The notes beneath the pieces were generated by a model. It saw only the letters and a list, made by a program, of their open reading frames with translations. It was not told where the DNA came from and ran no database searches. A stretch of 64,000 nucleotides of DNA. Origin: Myxococcus xanthus (lineage in GTDB: Bacteria > Myxococcota > Myxococcia > Myxococcales > Myxococcaceae). Each line of letters starts with the position of its first letter. Position 1 is the stretch's first letter. Shown here piece by piece: positions 18,553 to 27,384 of this stretch. The position numbers were made by a program, and so were the translations under genes. The DNA lies in assembly GCF_900106535.1 (NCBI RefSeq), contig NZ_FNOH01000004.1, positions 186,001-250,000 of the forward strand. The letters are read 5' to 3'.

Positions 18553-20127
18553 GTGACGACAATGGACGGTCTGAATCCCCGGAAGGTTGCCTCGCTCCTG
18601 TTCATCATCGGCATCGCGGTGGTGTTCACGCTCCAGTTCGGCCCGGGCAGTTCTGGCTTCGGCGCCACGGGTGGGGCGACGGCGCCCGGTTCGGTGGCCT
18701 CGGTGAACGGCAAGGAAATCCCGCTGCGTGACTTCGCCGCGGCCTGGGCCCAGCAGATGAGCTTCCTGCGCTCGCAGGGCAGCCCGGTGCCCGAGTCGCT
18801 CGCCCGCCAGTTCGGCATGCATAACCAGGTGCTCGACCGGTTGGTGAACACGGAGCTGCTGGCCCAGGCGGCCGAGCGCCACGGCATCGCCGCGTCCGAC
18901 GATGAGCTGCGCAAGCTCATCCACCAGAACACGGACTTCCAGAAGGATGGCCAGTTCGACTTCGAGCGCTACCAGCAGGTGCTGCGCGACTTCTACCGGA
19001 AGTCCCCGCAGGACTTCGAGGCGGAGCTGCGCCGGCAATTGGCGGCCCAGAAGATGATGGACGTGGTGCGCGGCAACGCGGTGGTGTCGGACGACGAGGT
19101 CCGCGCCCGCTTCGAGAAGGAAGGCAACCAGGCGAAGGTCGTCTTCGCGCGCTTCCTGCCGGCCATGTACGCCGACAAGGTCCCCAGCCCCACCGCGGCG
19201 CAGCTGGCCGAGTGGAAGAAGGCGCACGAGAAGGACATCAAGGAGTACTTCGAGGCCAACCGCTTCGTGTACCAGCAGCCGGAGCGCATCCGTGCGCGGC
19301 AGGTGCTGGTGAAGCTGCCCCCGGAGGCCACCGCCGACCAGAAGAAGGCGGCCCTGGAGAAGGCGCAGGCGCTGCGCAAGGAAATCGAGGGCGGCAAGGA
19401 CTTCGCCCAGGTGGCGCGTGACAGCAGCGAGGACCCGGGCAGCAAGGCGCGCGGTGGCGACCTGGGCTGGGTGGAGCGCGGCAGCTGGGAACCGGCGCTG
19501 GCGGACGCGGCCTTCGCGCTGAAGCAGGGCGAGGTGACGCAGCCGGTGGAGACGAAGTTCGGCGTGCACCTGGTGAAGGTGGATGAGAAGCAGGCCGCCC
19601 AGGACAAGAAGCTCGAGGACGTCCAGGACGAGATTGCCACCACGCTCTACAAGCAGGACCGCGCCAAGCAGCAGGCCCGCGCCGAGGCGGAGAAGGCGTT
19701 GGCCTCCGCCAAGGCGGGCCAGGACCTGAAGACGCTCTTCCCGCCGGAGAAGGAGCAGCCCGCGCTGCTGCGCTTCGAGACGGAGACGCGCCCGGAGGCC
19801 GTGGAGACGGACAGCTTCACCGCCGAGGGTGAGGCGGTGCCTCACCTGGGCCCCGCGCCCGAACTGGTGAAGGCGGCCTTCGCCGTCAGCGCCCCGCAGC
19901 CGCTCGACAGCGTGTTCCCCCTGGGTGAGGGCTTCGTGGTGGCGCAGGTGGTGGAGCGCCAGAAGCCGGACGCCGAGGGCTTTGACAAGCGCAAGGAGGA
20001 ACTGCGCGCCCAGGCCCGTCAGGCCAAGCAGATTGAGCTGACGGAGTCCTTCCTCAAGGCGCTGCGTGAGCAGGGCTCGGTGGTAACGAACACCGCCGCC
20101 ATCGACTCCGTGGTGGGCACCGGGTGA
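18553..20127 (+). CDS. PpiD/SurA-like membrane-anchored peptidyl-prolyl isomerase
   Basis: 524 residues. It is a periplasmic folding factor, probably anchored by a single N-terminal membrane segment (VASLLFIIGIAVVFTLQFG, about 12-30). A SurA_N-like helical chaperone region (about 50-230) precedes a parvulin domain at about 245-345 with RARQVLVKLP, FAQVARDSSEDPGSKARGGDLGW and FGVHLVKV. A second, degenerate parvulin-like or helical part fills the C-terminus. Start is GTG at 18553; ATG at 18562 is an alternative. It is divergent from the mre operon, so both may serve envelope assembly. The plan is that of PpiD more than soluble SurA. Confidence 0.9.
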   Translation: MTTMDGLNPRKVASLLFIIGIAVVFTLQFGPGSSGFGATGGATAPGSVASVNGKEIPLRDFAAAWAQQMSFLRSQGSPVPESLARQFGMHNQVLDRLVNTELLAQAAERHGIAASDDELRKLIHQNTDFQKDGQFDFERYQQVLRDFYRKSPQDFEAELRRQLAAQKMMDVVRGNAVVSDDEVRARFEKEGNQAKVVFARFLPAMYADKVPSPTAAQLAEWKKAHEKDIKEYFEANRFVYQQPERIRARQVLVKLPPEATADQKKAALEKAQALRKEIEGGKDFAQVARDSSEDPGSKARGGDLGWVERGSWEPALADAAFALKQGEVTQPVETKFGVHLVKVDEKQAAQDKKLEDVQDEIATTLYKQDRAKQQARAEAEKALASAKAGQDLKTLFPPEKEQPALLRFETETRPEAVETDSFTAEGEAVPHLGPAPELVKAAFAVSAPQPLDSVFPLGEGFVVAQVVERQKPDAEGFDKRKEELRAQARQAKQIELTESFLKALREQGSVVTNTAAIDSVVGTG

Positions 20128-20154
20128 GTCCCGGCGTCCAACCGTGACGCCCCC

Positions 20155-20191
20155 GAGGGCCGGGCCGAGGGTACTCCCCTCCCCGGCCCTC
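20155..20191. terminator. Hairpin between foldase and GGDEF genes
   Basis: Perfect 10-bp arms (gagggccggg / cccggccctc) flank a 17-base loop that can pair further inside. It is followed on the + strand by TCTCATT, a poor T-tract. It lies 27 bases after the foldase stop and before the convergent GGDEF gene end, so it probably serves both. Confidence 0.6.
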
Positions 20192-20232
20192 TCTCATTGC
20201 GGGCTTCGCGGCCAACAGCGCCGAAGCGCCAG

Positions 20233-21327
20233 CTACCGCTCCGGGAACTCGTGGGAGCCTGTGCCGCCGTTCGGAGCAATGGGCTCGGCGATGCAGAGCG
20301 CGTCCCGGCCCCGGGCCTTGGCCGCGTACATGGCGAAGTCCGCCGCGCGGATGAGGTCCAGCGCGGACGAGGCATGGTCCGGGTAGGTGGCCACGCCCAC
20401 GCTGGCGGTGAGGCGCACGTCCAGGCCCTGCTCCAGGAGGAAGCCCCGCCCCCGAAAGGCCTCGCAGACGCGCTGGCCGATGACGGCCGCGCCCTCCGGG
20501 TCCGTCTCCACCAGCAACATGGCGAACTCGTCGCCGCCGTAGCGGAAGACGGCGTCCAGGTTCTGCCGGCCCAGGGTCATCAGCAGGTCCCCCACTTCCT
20601 TCAAGGTGGCGCTACCCACCAGGTGCCCATGGGTGTCGTTGATGCTCTTGAAGTGGTCCAGGTCCAGGAAGACGAGCGACAGCGGGTGGCTGAAGCGCTC
20701 CGAGCGCTTCACCTCCTGGTCCAGCAAGGCGCGCAGGTGCCGGGCGTTGTAGCAGCCGGTGTGCTCGTCCGTAATCGTCAACTCCTGCACCCGCCGGAAG
20801 TTGCGCGCGTTCTCAATCGCGATGGCCGCGTAGTCCGCGATGGCGGTGAGAATGGTGAGGTCCTCGTTGGTGAAGGGGGGGTCCATGGGCCCGTTCACCA
20901 GTTCGATGATGCCCAGGACCCGGCCCCGGGCCAGCAGCGGCACCGCGAGGATGGAGCGGGTGTGGAAGGCGGAGGCTTCATCGAAGCGTGGCGAGAAGCT
21001 GGGGTCCCCACCCACGTCATGGACGAGCCGCGCCGCGCCGGACGTGAAGACGGCGCCGGCAATGCCCTCGCCCGGGTTGAGCTGGAGGCCCTTGAGCACG
21101 TCCGCGCCGTCACCCACCGCGATTTCGAAGTAGAGCTTTCCGGTGCGCTCGTCCTGGAGGATGAGCGACCAGTTGCGAGGCAGCAGCAGGCTGCTGACCT
21201 TCTGCATCACCAGCGCCAGCACCTCGCGGAGCTCGAGCGTGGACGTCAGGGCCTTCGCCATCTCATTGAAGGCGGCCAACTGCTCCACTGTCCGCTTCAT
21301 GGCCGACAGGAGGTCCGCGGGATTCAT
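20233..21327 (-). CDS. GAF-GGDEF diguanylate cyclase
   Basis: 364 residues from ATG at 21327; the open frame extends upstream but those residues show no homology-like pattern. A GAF sensor domain spans about 25-175 (LRARG-type core with [20 protein letters not shown]). The GGDEF domain spans about 190-355 and has the intact active site RYGGDEF near 261-267 plus the metal-site [12 protein letters not shown]. It should make c-di-GMP from two GTP. The residues before the active site read [15 protein letters not shown], so Gln replaces the first Arg of the RxxD inhibitory site in the normal register. No membrane segment, so cytoplasmic. It is divergent from maf with a 53-base gap. Confidence 0.92.
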   Translation of the reverse strand: MNPADLLSAMKRTVEQLAAFNEMAKALTSTLELREVLALVMQKVSSLLLPRNWSLILQDERTGKLYFEIAVGDGADVLKGLQLNPGEGIAGAVFTSGAARLVHDVGGDPSFSPRFDEASAFHTRSILAVPLLARGRVLGIIELVNGPMDPPFTNEDLTILTAIADYAAIAIENARNFRRVQELTITDEHTGCYNARHLRALLDQEVKRSERFSHPLSLVFLDLDHFKSINDTHGHLVGSATLKEVGDLLMTLGRQNLDAVFRYGGDEFAMLLVETDPEGAAVIGQRVCEAFRGRGFLLEQGLDVRLTASVGVATYPDHASSALDLIRAADFAMYAAKARGRDALCIAEPIAPNGGTGSHEFPER

Positions 21328-21386
21328 CCGTAGAGTCCACTCCGGGGCACAAGTCTGGTAAGGCCGGGCCGAGCCGTAACATGCAC

Positions 21387-21977
21387 ATGAACGCAGATCA
21401 AACGTTGCTCGTCCTGGCCTCGGCGTCGCCGCGACGCAGGGAACTTCTGGCACAGCTGGACATCCGTTTCACCGTTTCCGCGGCGGACATCGACGAAACG
21501 CCCCACGCCGGCGAGGCAGCGGAGGCCTATGTCGGGCGGCTCGCCCGGGAGAAGGCCCACGTGGTGGCCTCCCGCCACCCGGGCGCCTGGGTGCTGGCCG
21601 CCGACACCACCGTCGCCCTGGGCGCCGAGCTGCTGGGCAAGCCCCGGGACGCCGAGGAAGCCCAGGCCATGCTCACGCGCCTGTCCGGGCGGACGCATGA
21701 CGTCTACACGGGCGTGGCCCTGGCCGGCCGGCATGAGGAGACGCTGGTGGTCCGCACCCGCGTCACCTTCCGCGCACTGAGCTCCGGGGAGATGTCCTGG
21801 TACGCGAACAGCGGCGAGCCCCTGGACAAGGCCGGTGCCTACGCCATCCAGGGCAAGGGCGGTTTCCTGGTGGCGGGCGTGGAAGGCAGCACGTCCAACG
21901 TCGTGGGCCTGCCGCTGGGCGAGACAGTGGCCCTGCTGGAGCGGGCCGGCCTCCCCTTGCCCTGGAGGGCCTCATGA
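21387..21977 (+). CDS. maf: Maf-family nucleotide pyrophosphatase
   Basis: 196 residues from the second of two nearby in-frame ATGs (21381 is the other). Maf enzymes hydrolyse dTTP, UTP or modified nucleoside triphosphates, a house-cleaning role. The family N-terminus [14 protein letters not shown] is clear. The catalytic AADTTVAL motif near residue 71, the [12 protein letters not shown] segment and [20 protein letters not shown] near the end follow. Its last four bases overlap the YggS-family gene (ATGA), so the two are a translationally coupled pair. The subgroup (dTTP/UTP versus m7GTP) is not assigned. Confidence 0.93.
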   Translation: MNADQTLLVLASASPRRRELLAQLDIRFTVSAADIDETPHAGEAAEAYVGRLAREKAHVVASRHPGAWVLAADTTVALGAELLGKPRDAEEAQAMLTRLSGRTHDVYTGVALAGRHEETLVVRTRVTFRALSSGEMSWYANSGEPLDKAGAYAIQGKGGFLVAGVEGSTSNVVGLPLGETVALLERAGLPLPWRAS

Positions 21978-22657
21978 GCGGAAGCGTCGCGGAGCGGCTG
22001 GCGTCGGTGCGGGAGCGGGTGGTGGCGGCCTGTGCCCGGGCGGGGCGGCCGGTGGAGTCGGTGACGCTGGTGGCGGTGTCCAAGCTGAAGCCCGCGGACC
22101 TCATCCGCGAGGCCTATGCCGCCGGTCAGCGCGACTTCGGGGAGAACTACGCGCAGGAACTGCGGGACAAGGCCGCGGAGCTGGCGGACCTGGAGGGCCT
22201 GCGCTGGCATTCCATTGGGGCGCTCCAGACGAACAAGGTGAAGTACGTGGCGCGGGCGGCTGGGGCCTTCCACGCCCTGGACCGGCTGGAGGTCGCTCGC
22301 GAGCTGTCGAAGCGCCGCGAGGGCGCCCCGCCCCTGCCCGTCTACGTCGAGGTCAACGTGGGCGGCGAGGCCACCAAGAGCGGCCTGGCGCCCGACGCGC
22401 TCGGCGCCTTCCTGGATGAGGTCCGCGCCCTGCCTGGCCTCCAGGCGGTGGGGCTGATGGCGCTGCCGCCCCCCACGGAGGACGAGGCCCGGGCCCGTGC
22501 GGACTTCCAGGCCCTGCGCGAGCTGGCCCGTGTGCACGGGCTGCCGGGCCTGTCCATGGGCACCACCCATGACTTCGAGTGGGCCATTGAAGAAGGCGCC
22601 ACCGTCGTCCGGGTGGGCACCGCCATCTTCGGTGAGCGCGCGCTCAAATCTCCTTGA
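21974..22657 (+). CDS. YggS/PLPBP-family pyridoxal phosphate homeostasis protein
   Basis: 227 residues. Members bind pyridoxal 5'-phosphate on a single alanine-racemase-like barrel without known catalysis and buffer PLP. The PLP lysine lies in [14 protein letters not shown] near residue 37. Other family blocks are [42 protein letters not shown], and [28 protein letters not shown] in pieces at the end. The start overlaps maf by four bases. The last 14 bases overlap the 3' end of the convergent zinc-ribbon gene. Complete family member. Confidence 0.94.
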   Translation: MSGSVAERLASVRERVVAACARAGRPVESVTLVAVSKLKPADLIREAYAAGQRDFGENYAQELRDKAAELADLEGLRWHSIGALQTNKVKYVARAAGAFHALDRLEVARELSKRREGAPPLPVYVEVNVGGEATKSGLAPDALGAFLDEVRALPGLQAVGLMALPPPTEDEARARADFQALRELARVHGLPGLSMGTTHDFEWAIEEGATVVRVGTAIFGERALKSP

Positions 22658-22865
22658 ACTTCACCCGCCCCTCCGAGTTCACGCTGACCTTGAACTCGGA
22701 GCCGCAGTAGTTGCAGCGCACCTCGTCCCCCTGGGCGAGCGCTTCATCCACGGGGTTGTTGGCGTTGCACGAAGGACAGTCGAAGTCCTTGTGCGCCTTG
22801 CCACCTCCGCGCGTGGACTCCTTCTCGTCATCGTCGAAGTCGAACGAACCGCCACCACCAGACAT
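22644..22865 (-). CDS. Small zinc-ribbon protein with acidic N-terminus
   Basis: 73 residues, ATG at 22865 with AGGAGGGG 4 bases upstream. The N-terminus is Gly-rich then acidic (GSFDFDDDEKE), and a zinc ribbon follows with CPSC at 30-33 and CNYC at 51-54. The last part, [18 protein letters not shown], forms the ribbon's final strands. It resembles small adaptor or carrier ribbons, but the partner is unknown. The chosen start is secure; the upstream open frame lacks a ribosome site. Its 3' end runs 14 bases under the YggS-family gene. Confidence 0.85.
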   Translation of the reverse strand: MSGGGGSFDFDDDEKESTRGGGKAHKDFDCPSCNANNPVDEALAQGDEVRCNYCGSEFKVSVNSEGRVKFKEI

Positions 22866-23171
22866 GTGCCCCTCCTGCGGGATGGCGCCCGACACCGCGG
22901 GCTGCCCCGCGCGGAGGCTACCAGCGGTGTCGTCGAGTGGACACGCCACTGCGCGGCACTGCCGCCTGCCGGGCGAACAGGCCCCGGCCGGGAAGAGGCG
23001 TGCGGGAGCGTGACGTGGGAAAGTGTGCCTCCCCGTGAAGTGAGCGGCCAGCATTTGAATGGCTGGTCAACAACCGCGTCAGTGGAAATGGGCGGTGGCG
23101 GGAATGGTTCCAAGCCGGGTCTGGCGCGGTGCGGCCCGGCTACCTAATTTCCAAGCGAGGGAGCTCACCCG
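22866..23171. other. Intergenic region of 306 bases, no gene seen
   Basis: It separates the zinc-ribbon gene (-) from the first DUF3108 gene (+). It contains the ribosome sites of both, and must hold two divergent promoters, but I could not find a convincing -35/-10 pair, a long inverted repeat or an RNA gene. Open frames crossing it lack a ribosome site and coding-like codon use. Confidence 0.5.
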
Positions 23172-23975
23172 ATGCAAACGCAGTCCAAGTGGGGGTTCGC
23201 GGCGGCGCTCGCAGGGCTGGTCTGGTCGGCGACGGCCATGGCCCAGGAGTCCGTGAACCCGGCGTTCGGCCCTGGGGAGCAGAGCTCCTACCGCGTCAGG
23301 TACCTGGGCATCACCGCGGGAACCGCGCAGGTGACGGTGGGTGCCCACATGAAGCAGTGGGGCCAGGACGTGTGGCCCATCGTCGCGGTGGCACGCTCCA
23401 ACGACATGCTGGGCGTGTGGCCTATCAAGGACAAGTTCGTGTCCTACTGGCAGCCGGAGAGCCAGCGTGTGGTGGGCAGTGACTTGCACGCGGATGAGAA
23501 CGGCTCACGCCGCCGGCAGCGCATCAAGATGGAGCCGGACGGCAAGACGGCCTTCGTGGTGAAGCAGAAGGAAGGCGAGTCCCCGCGCGAGTCCACCCGC
23601 GAGGTGATGGAGGGCACGCTGGATGTCACCGGTGCGACGTTCGCATTGCGCAACCGGGAGCTGGTCGTGGGGCAGGAGTATGCCTATCCCGTCTTCACCG
23701 GCAGCAAGCAGTTCACCCTTCGGGCGAAGGTGGAAGGGCGTGAAGTCCTGGGCACGGCGATGGGCGACAAAGAGGTCTTCAAGCTCAGCGTGAAGACGGA
23801 GTTTGGCGGCAACCTCGCCTCGAAGCGGGACATGTTCGTCTACTTCACCACGGACTCCAGCCACGTGCCGGTGCGGGTGGAGGCGGAGTTCGCGCTGGGC
23901 ACTATCGTCGCGGAGATAACCGACTACAAGCCGGGCCGGAGCATGACGGTGGCCCGCGCCGAGAATGGCGGGTAG
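23172..23975 (+). CDS. Exported DUF3108-family protein (first copy)
   Basis: 267 residues. A signal peptide ends at ATAMA near residue 24. The mature part fits DUF3108, a beta-rich periplasmic domain: GEQSSYRVRYLGITAGTAQV, then a central WQPESQRVV strand pair, FTGSKQFTLRAKVEGRE, and a closing SHVPVRVEAEFALGTIVAEI. Function of the domain is not established. The start has GAGGGAG 9 bases upstream. The next gene (DUF4091) begins 26 bases on, then another DUF3108 gene, so this is the first of a three-gene exported cassette. Confidence 0.88.
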   Translation: MQTQSKWGFAAALAGLVWSATAMAQESVNPAFGPGEQSSYRVRYLGITAGTAQVTVGAHMKQWGQDVWPIVAVARSNDMLGVWPIKDKFVSYWQPESQRVVGSDLHADENGSRRRQRIKMEPDGKTAFVVKQKEGESPRESTREVMEGTLDVTGATFALRNRELVVGQEYAYPVFTGSKQFTLRAKVEGREVLGTAMGDKEVFKLSVKTEFGGNLASKRDMFVYFTTDSSHVPVRVEAEFALGTIVAEITDYKPGRSMTVARAENGG

Positions 23976-24001
23976 CACCCGCCGGAGAGTGAAGGGGGCG
24001 G

Positions 24002-25687
24002 ATGGGGGCAGGATGGGCGTGGGCGGTGGTGGCGGCGATGTCCGCCACGCAGGAGCCTCAGGTGGTGTCGCCCCTGGTCAAGGTCCGGCCGGGCGAAGCA
24101 GTGAAGGGACGCAAGGAGGCGCGCCTCAGCCTCGCGCGCGGTGAGTGTGAGGCCGTGCAGGTGGTGCTTCCCGGCCGGGTGGAGCGCCCCGCCGTGGAGT
24201 CGCTGACGTTGAAGGGCCCGGGCGCGGCGCTGAAGGCCAGCGTCTGGCGCGAGGCCTTCATCGACGTGAAGACGCCGTCCAACGGCCAGGGCCACAAGGG
24301 CCCGTGGCCCGACGCGCTGGTTCCGGTGGATGCGCCGGGACATGACTCGAAGCTGCCCACCGTCTTCTACGTGGAGGTGTGCGCCCCGGAGAAGCAGGAG
24401 CCGGGGACGTACCGGGGACAGCTGCTGGTGAAGGCGGGTGGCGCGAAGTTCCGGCCAGTGCCGTTCACCGCCGAGGTGCAGCCCTTCGCCCTGCCCGCCA
24501 CGTCCTCGCTGCCCAACAGCTTCGGGGTGTCGATGTACAGCATCGCCCGGGGCCACGGCGTGGCGCCGGAGTCGGCGGAGTCACGCAAGCTGTTGCGTGA
24601 CTACGGACGCGCGCTCCTGGAGCACCGGGTGAGTGCCCACGGCATGAGCATGACGCCACCTCCCGTGCGCTTCGAGAAGGGCCGCGCGGTACTGGACTGG
24701 CGCGAGTACGACGCGGAGATGGCGCCCTTCCTGGACGGCAGCCTGCTGCCCTCCGGCGCCCGCTTCACCAGCACCGACGTGCGTGACAGCAAGCAGGCGA
24801 AGACGGACGCGGAGAAGACGGCGTACTACCGCGCCTTCGCCGAGCACTTCCGCGAGAAGGGCTGGCCCGCGCAGCTCTTCTTCTACGCCAAGGACGAACC
24901 CAAGCCCGAGGACGTGCCGCTGGTGAAGGCCCAGTCCACGCGGGTGCGCGCGGCGGGCAAGATTCCCGTGCTCGTCACCAGCCCGCTGGATGACGCGCTG
25001 AATGGCTCGGCGGACATCCTCACGCCCACGCTCAACTGCTTCTACCCGCGCCCCGGGCCGCAGACGTGCCGCAGCGTGGTGGAGGCGCGCGCGCTGCGCA
25101 AACGGCTGGCAGGTGACACCCGGGTGTGGTGGTACCAGAGCTGCAATTCGCACGGCTGCAACGGCGGCCCCCCGGCGGACAAGGCGGTGGACGCGGCCTA
25201 CAGCGGCTGGGCTTCGTACATGGTGGACCACCCCGCCCCGCTCAACCGGGCCATGGGCGTGCTCGCCTTCTCCTCCGGCGTGGACGGCGAGCTCTATTTC
25301 GACACCGTCTTCGCCTACAACACGAAGAAGGACCCCTGGAAGGACGTCTTCGAGTTCGGCGGCAACGGCGACGGCACCCTCTTCTATCCGGGGACACCCG
25401 CCAGGGTGGGTCCTTCTGGCCACCAGCCCATCCTCACGCTGCGGCTGAAGCACATCCGGGACGGACTGGAGGACTACGAGTACCTCCGGTTGCTCGCTGA
25501 GCTGGGGGACGCCACCTTCGCCCGGACGGCCGCGCGCAAGTTGGCGCGCACCGGTTGGGACATCAACGCGGATGCGGGAGAATGGGAGGCGGTCCGCGAG
25601 GAAGTCACCACCCGGCTCCGGAAGCGCTGGGCGGAGTCCGAATATGCGAAGCGCACGGACCGTCAGACGCCGCAGAGCACCCCGTAG
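24002..25687 (+). CDS. Exported DUF4091-domain protein, glycoside hydrolase-like
   Basis: 561 residues with a short N-terminal signal (GWAWAVVAAMSATQE, cleavage near 18). The N-terminal beta domain (about 20-165) precedes an (alpha/beta)-barrel-like region (about 175-440) with LFFYAKDEPKPEDVPLV, where the acidic DE pair is a candidate catalytic site, and VWWYQSCNSHGC. The C-terminal part has the DUF4091 features GELYFDTVFAYN and a final LRLKHIRDGLEDYEYLRLL. Such proteins are predicted carbohydrate-active enzymes, with substrate unknown. A GAAGGGGGC ribosome site precedes the ATG. It lies between two DUF3108 genes on the same strand. Confidence 0.85.
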   Translation: MGAGWAWAVVAAMSATQEPQVVSPLVKVRPGEAVKGRKEARLSLARGECEAVQVVLPGRVERPAVESLTLKGPGAALKASVWREAFIDVKTPSNGQGHKGPWPDALVPVDAPGHDSKLPTVFYVEVCAPEKQEPGTYRGQLLVKAGGAKFRPVPFTAEVQPFALPATSSLPNSFGVSMYSIARGHGVAPESAESRKLLRDYGRALLEHRVSAHGMSMTPPPVRFEKGRAVLDWREYDAEMAPFLDGSLLPSGARFTSTDVRDSKQAKTDAEKTAYYRAFAEHFREKGWPAQLFFYAKDEPKPEDVPLVKAQSTRVRAAGKIPVLVTSPLDDALNGSADILTPTLNCFYPRPGPQTCRSVVEARALRKRLAGDTRVWWYQSCNSHGCNGGPPADKAVDAAYSGWASYMVDHPAPLNRAMGVLAFSSGVDGELYFDTVFAYNTKKDPWKDVFEFGGNGDGTLFYPGTPARVGPSGHQPILTLRLKHIRDGLEDYEYLRLLAELGDATFARTAARKLARTGWDINADAGEWEAVREEVTTRLRKRWAESEYAKRTDRQTPQSTP

Positions 25688-25704
25688 TCTCTGGAAGGAA
25701 AAGG

Positions 25705-26601
25705 ATGAGCCCCCTGCGCACCCTCTTCGCGGCCCTGTTGTCACTGTCCAGCGTCAGCGCCTGGGCCCAGCTGCCGGACGCGGAGGCGGACGCGCCGGAG
25801 GCTGAGAGCGCCAAGGCCGAGGAGCCCGAGGCGCCCCTCACCGTGGCACCGTGCAACGCCGCGCTGCCGGCGCTGCGCACGCCCCTGGCGTTCATGCCGG
25901 GTGAGGTGCTCGAGTTCGACCTCGACGCCATGGGCGCTCAGGCGGGCACCATGACGATGCGCGTCCACAAGCAGAAGGATGGGCATCTCCCCATCCAGGT
26001 GGAGGCGCAGACCAACACCTTCTTCTCCAAGGTGCGGCGCGTGCGCGGCAGTGCCACCGCGTACCTCCACCCTCGCACGCTGCGCCCCAATCGCTACGTC
26101 GAAGACACCATGGAGAACGAACAGCGCCGCAAGGTGGAGGTCGCGTTCGGCCAGAAGGAGCGCACCGTCAAGGTCGACTACCAGTTCGGCCAGCGCCCCA
26201 AGGGGCAGTTCAACTACACCTTCGACAAGGACGGCCTGGATGTGGCCGGGGCCATCTACCTGCTGCGCCAACTGCCGCTCAAGGACGACCTCCAGGTGTG
26301 CTTCGACGTCTACGGCGTGCGCCGCATGTGGCGCATGCAGGGCGCAGTGGTGAAGCGCGAACAGGTGACGACGCCGCTGGGCCAATTCAATGCCTGGCAC
26401 GTGACGGGCACCGCCGTGCGACTGGACCGGCCCAAGCAGAAGCGCGAAGTCCACGTCTGGATTTCAGACGACGCGCGACGCCTGCCGCTGGCCGCCGTGG
26501 GCACCATCGACCTGGGCGCCGTGCGCGCCACCCTCACCTCCGTGTCGCGTCCGGGTGAGAAACCGCAAAAGAGTGAGGGCCAAGAAACGATGAAGTGGTG
26601 A
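25705..26601 (+). CDS. Exported DUF3108-family protein (second copy)
   Basis: 298 residues from ATG at 25705 with GGAAGGAAAAGG just upstream. A signal peptide ends at SAWA near residue 20, and an acidic Ala/Glu linker follows (to about 45). The DUF3108 domain starts at about 60 with GEVLEFDLDAMGAQAGTMTM, continues with VRGSATAYLHPRTLRPNRY and VQVCFDVYGVRRMWRM-like strands, and ends in ISDDARRLPLAAVGTIDLGAVRATL. It is a distant paralogue of the first copy, 17 bases after the DUF4091 gene. Two hairpins follow directly, so it closes the unit. Confidence 0.85.
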   Translation: MSPLRTLFAALLSLSSVSAWAQLPDAEADAPEAESAKAEEPEAPLTVAPCNAALPALRTPLAFMPGEVLEFDLDAMGAQAGTMTMRVHKQKDGHLPIQVEAQTNTFFSKVRRVRGSATAYLHPRTLRPNRYVEDTMENEQRRKVEVAFGQKERTVKVDYQFGQRPKGQFNYTFDKDGLDVAGAIYLLRQLPLKDDLQVCFDVYGVRRMWRMQGAVVKREQVTTPLGQFNAWHVTGTAVRLDRPKQKREVHVWISDDARRLPLAAVGTIDLGAVRATLTSVSRPGEKPQKSEGQETMKW

Positions 26602-26620
26602 GCGGCTGACGCACCACTTC
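26592..26620 (+). other. Hairpin spanning the stop codon of the second DUF3108 gene
   Basis: A perfect 9-bp inverted repeat (gaagtggtg / caccacttc) with an 11-base loop. The TGA stop lies at the end of the left arm. It is the first of two consecutive hairpins after the gene and has a partial T-rich stretch downstream (CGTTGC). Confidence 0.55.
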
Positions 26621-26632
26621 GTTGCTGCACTC

Positions 26633-26661
26633 AAGGCCCGTGGCCCTGCGCCGCGGGCCTT
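26633..26661 (+). terminator. Terminator hairpin after the DUF3108/DUF4091 cassette
   Basis: Twelve-bp arms (aaggcccgtggc / gccgcgggcctt) with one T-G wobble enclose a 5-base loop. It is followed by CTCATTTG, a weak T-rich tail. The size and position 31 bases after the stop make an intrinsic terminator likely. Confidence 0.7.
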
Positions 26662-26831
26662 CTCATTTGCCAGAAACGTGACGGGCGGGCCCGGCCCCTG
26701 GAGGAAGCCCTCCTCTGGCACAGCGGCGAAGGTTCCCGGGTTCGCGCTGAGGGCCGGGGCGCGTCGGCGCGCCGGGCTTCGGCCCTGACTGGAAAATTGA
26801 CGGAGTGCTACCTGCCTGTAGCGTCGAGGCC

Positions 26832-27203
26832 ATGCCCCCTCCGGCCCTGACCCTCGTCGCCCCTACGCCGTCGCGCCGTGCGGACCCGGTCCGGGTGGCG
26901 GTGGAACAGCTCGCCCGCTCACTGCCTGCGCGCACTGACGCGGCTGTGCTCCTGGACCTGCTGGAGGATGACCTCCGTGAGGGATTGGATGCGCTTGGCG
27001 AGGTGGAGGCCCATTTCACGGACCTGCTCGACACGCTTCGCACGGAAGCGGTGACACCGGCCGCGCTGGTGGAATCGGGTGATGACCTGCGCGTCCTTCA
27101 ACAGTTGGATTCACTCCACGACGCCGTCGTGCGGCTGCGCAAGCGCCTGTCCCAGGCCGCGAGCATGAATCGGCTGGCACATGCGCCGGTGCGCAGCCGC
27201 TGA
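26832..27203 (+). CDS. Hypothetical helical protein
   Basis: 123 residues from ATG at 26832 (an upstream start at 26805 would add nine). Codon use is typical of the region (G/C third positions). The protein has two long amphipathic helices, one around VEQLARSLPARTDAAVLLDLLEDDLREGL and one around VLQQLDSLHDAVVRLRKRLSQAA. No signal peptide, membrane segment or known motif. There is no clear ribosome site. It stands alone between the DUF3108 cassette and a convergent gene. Called as real on codon use only. Confidence 0.55.
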   Translation: MPPPALTLVAPTPSRRADPVRVAVEQLARSLPARTDAAVLLDLLEDDLREGLDALGEVEAHFTDLLDTLRTEAVTPAALVESGDDLRVLQQLDSLHDAVVRLRKRLSQAASMNRLAHAPVRSR

Positions 27204-27384
27204 CACGCTGCTGTGAAGCCTCGTTCTAACGCCTGCCCCAGCCGCAGGCAGTGCCAGCGCACGGCCGCGAACGCCGATGCACTGCCTCGACAATGCCCGT
27301 TTCGGGCCGAGAGCAGGCGACGGCCCGCGCCAATGCGCTACCGCTCCCCGTCATCCCGGCGGCCTTGTCGTTACGAACCTCCAC

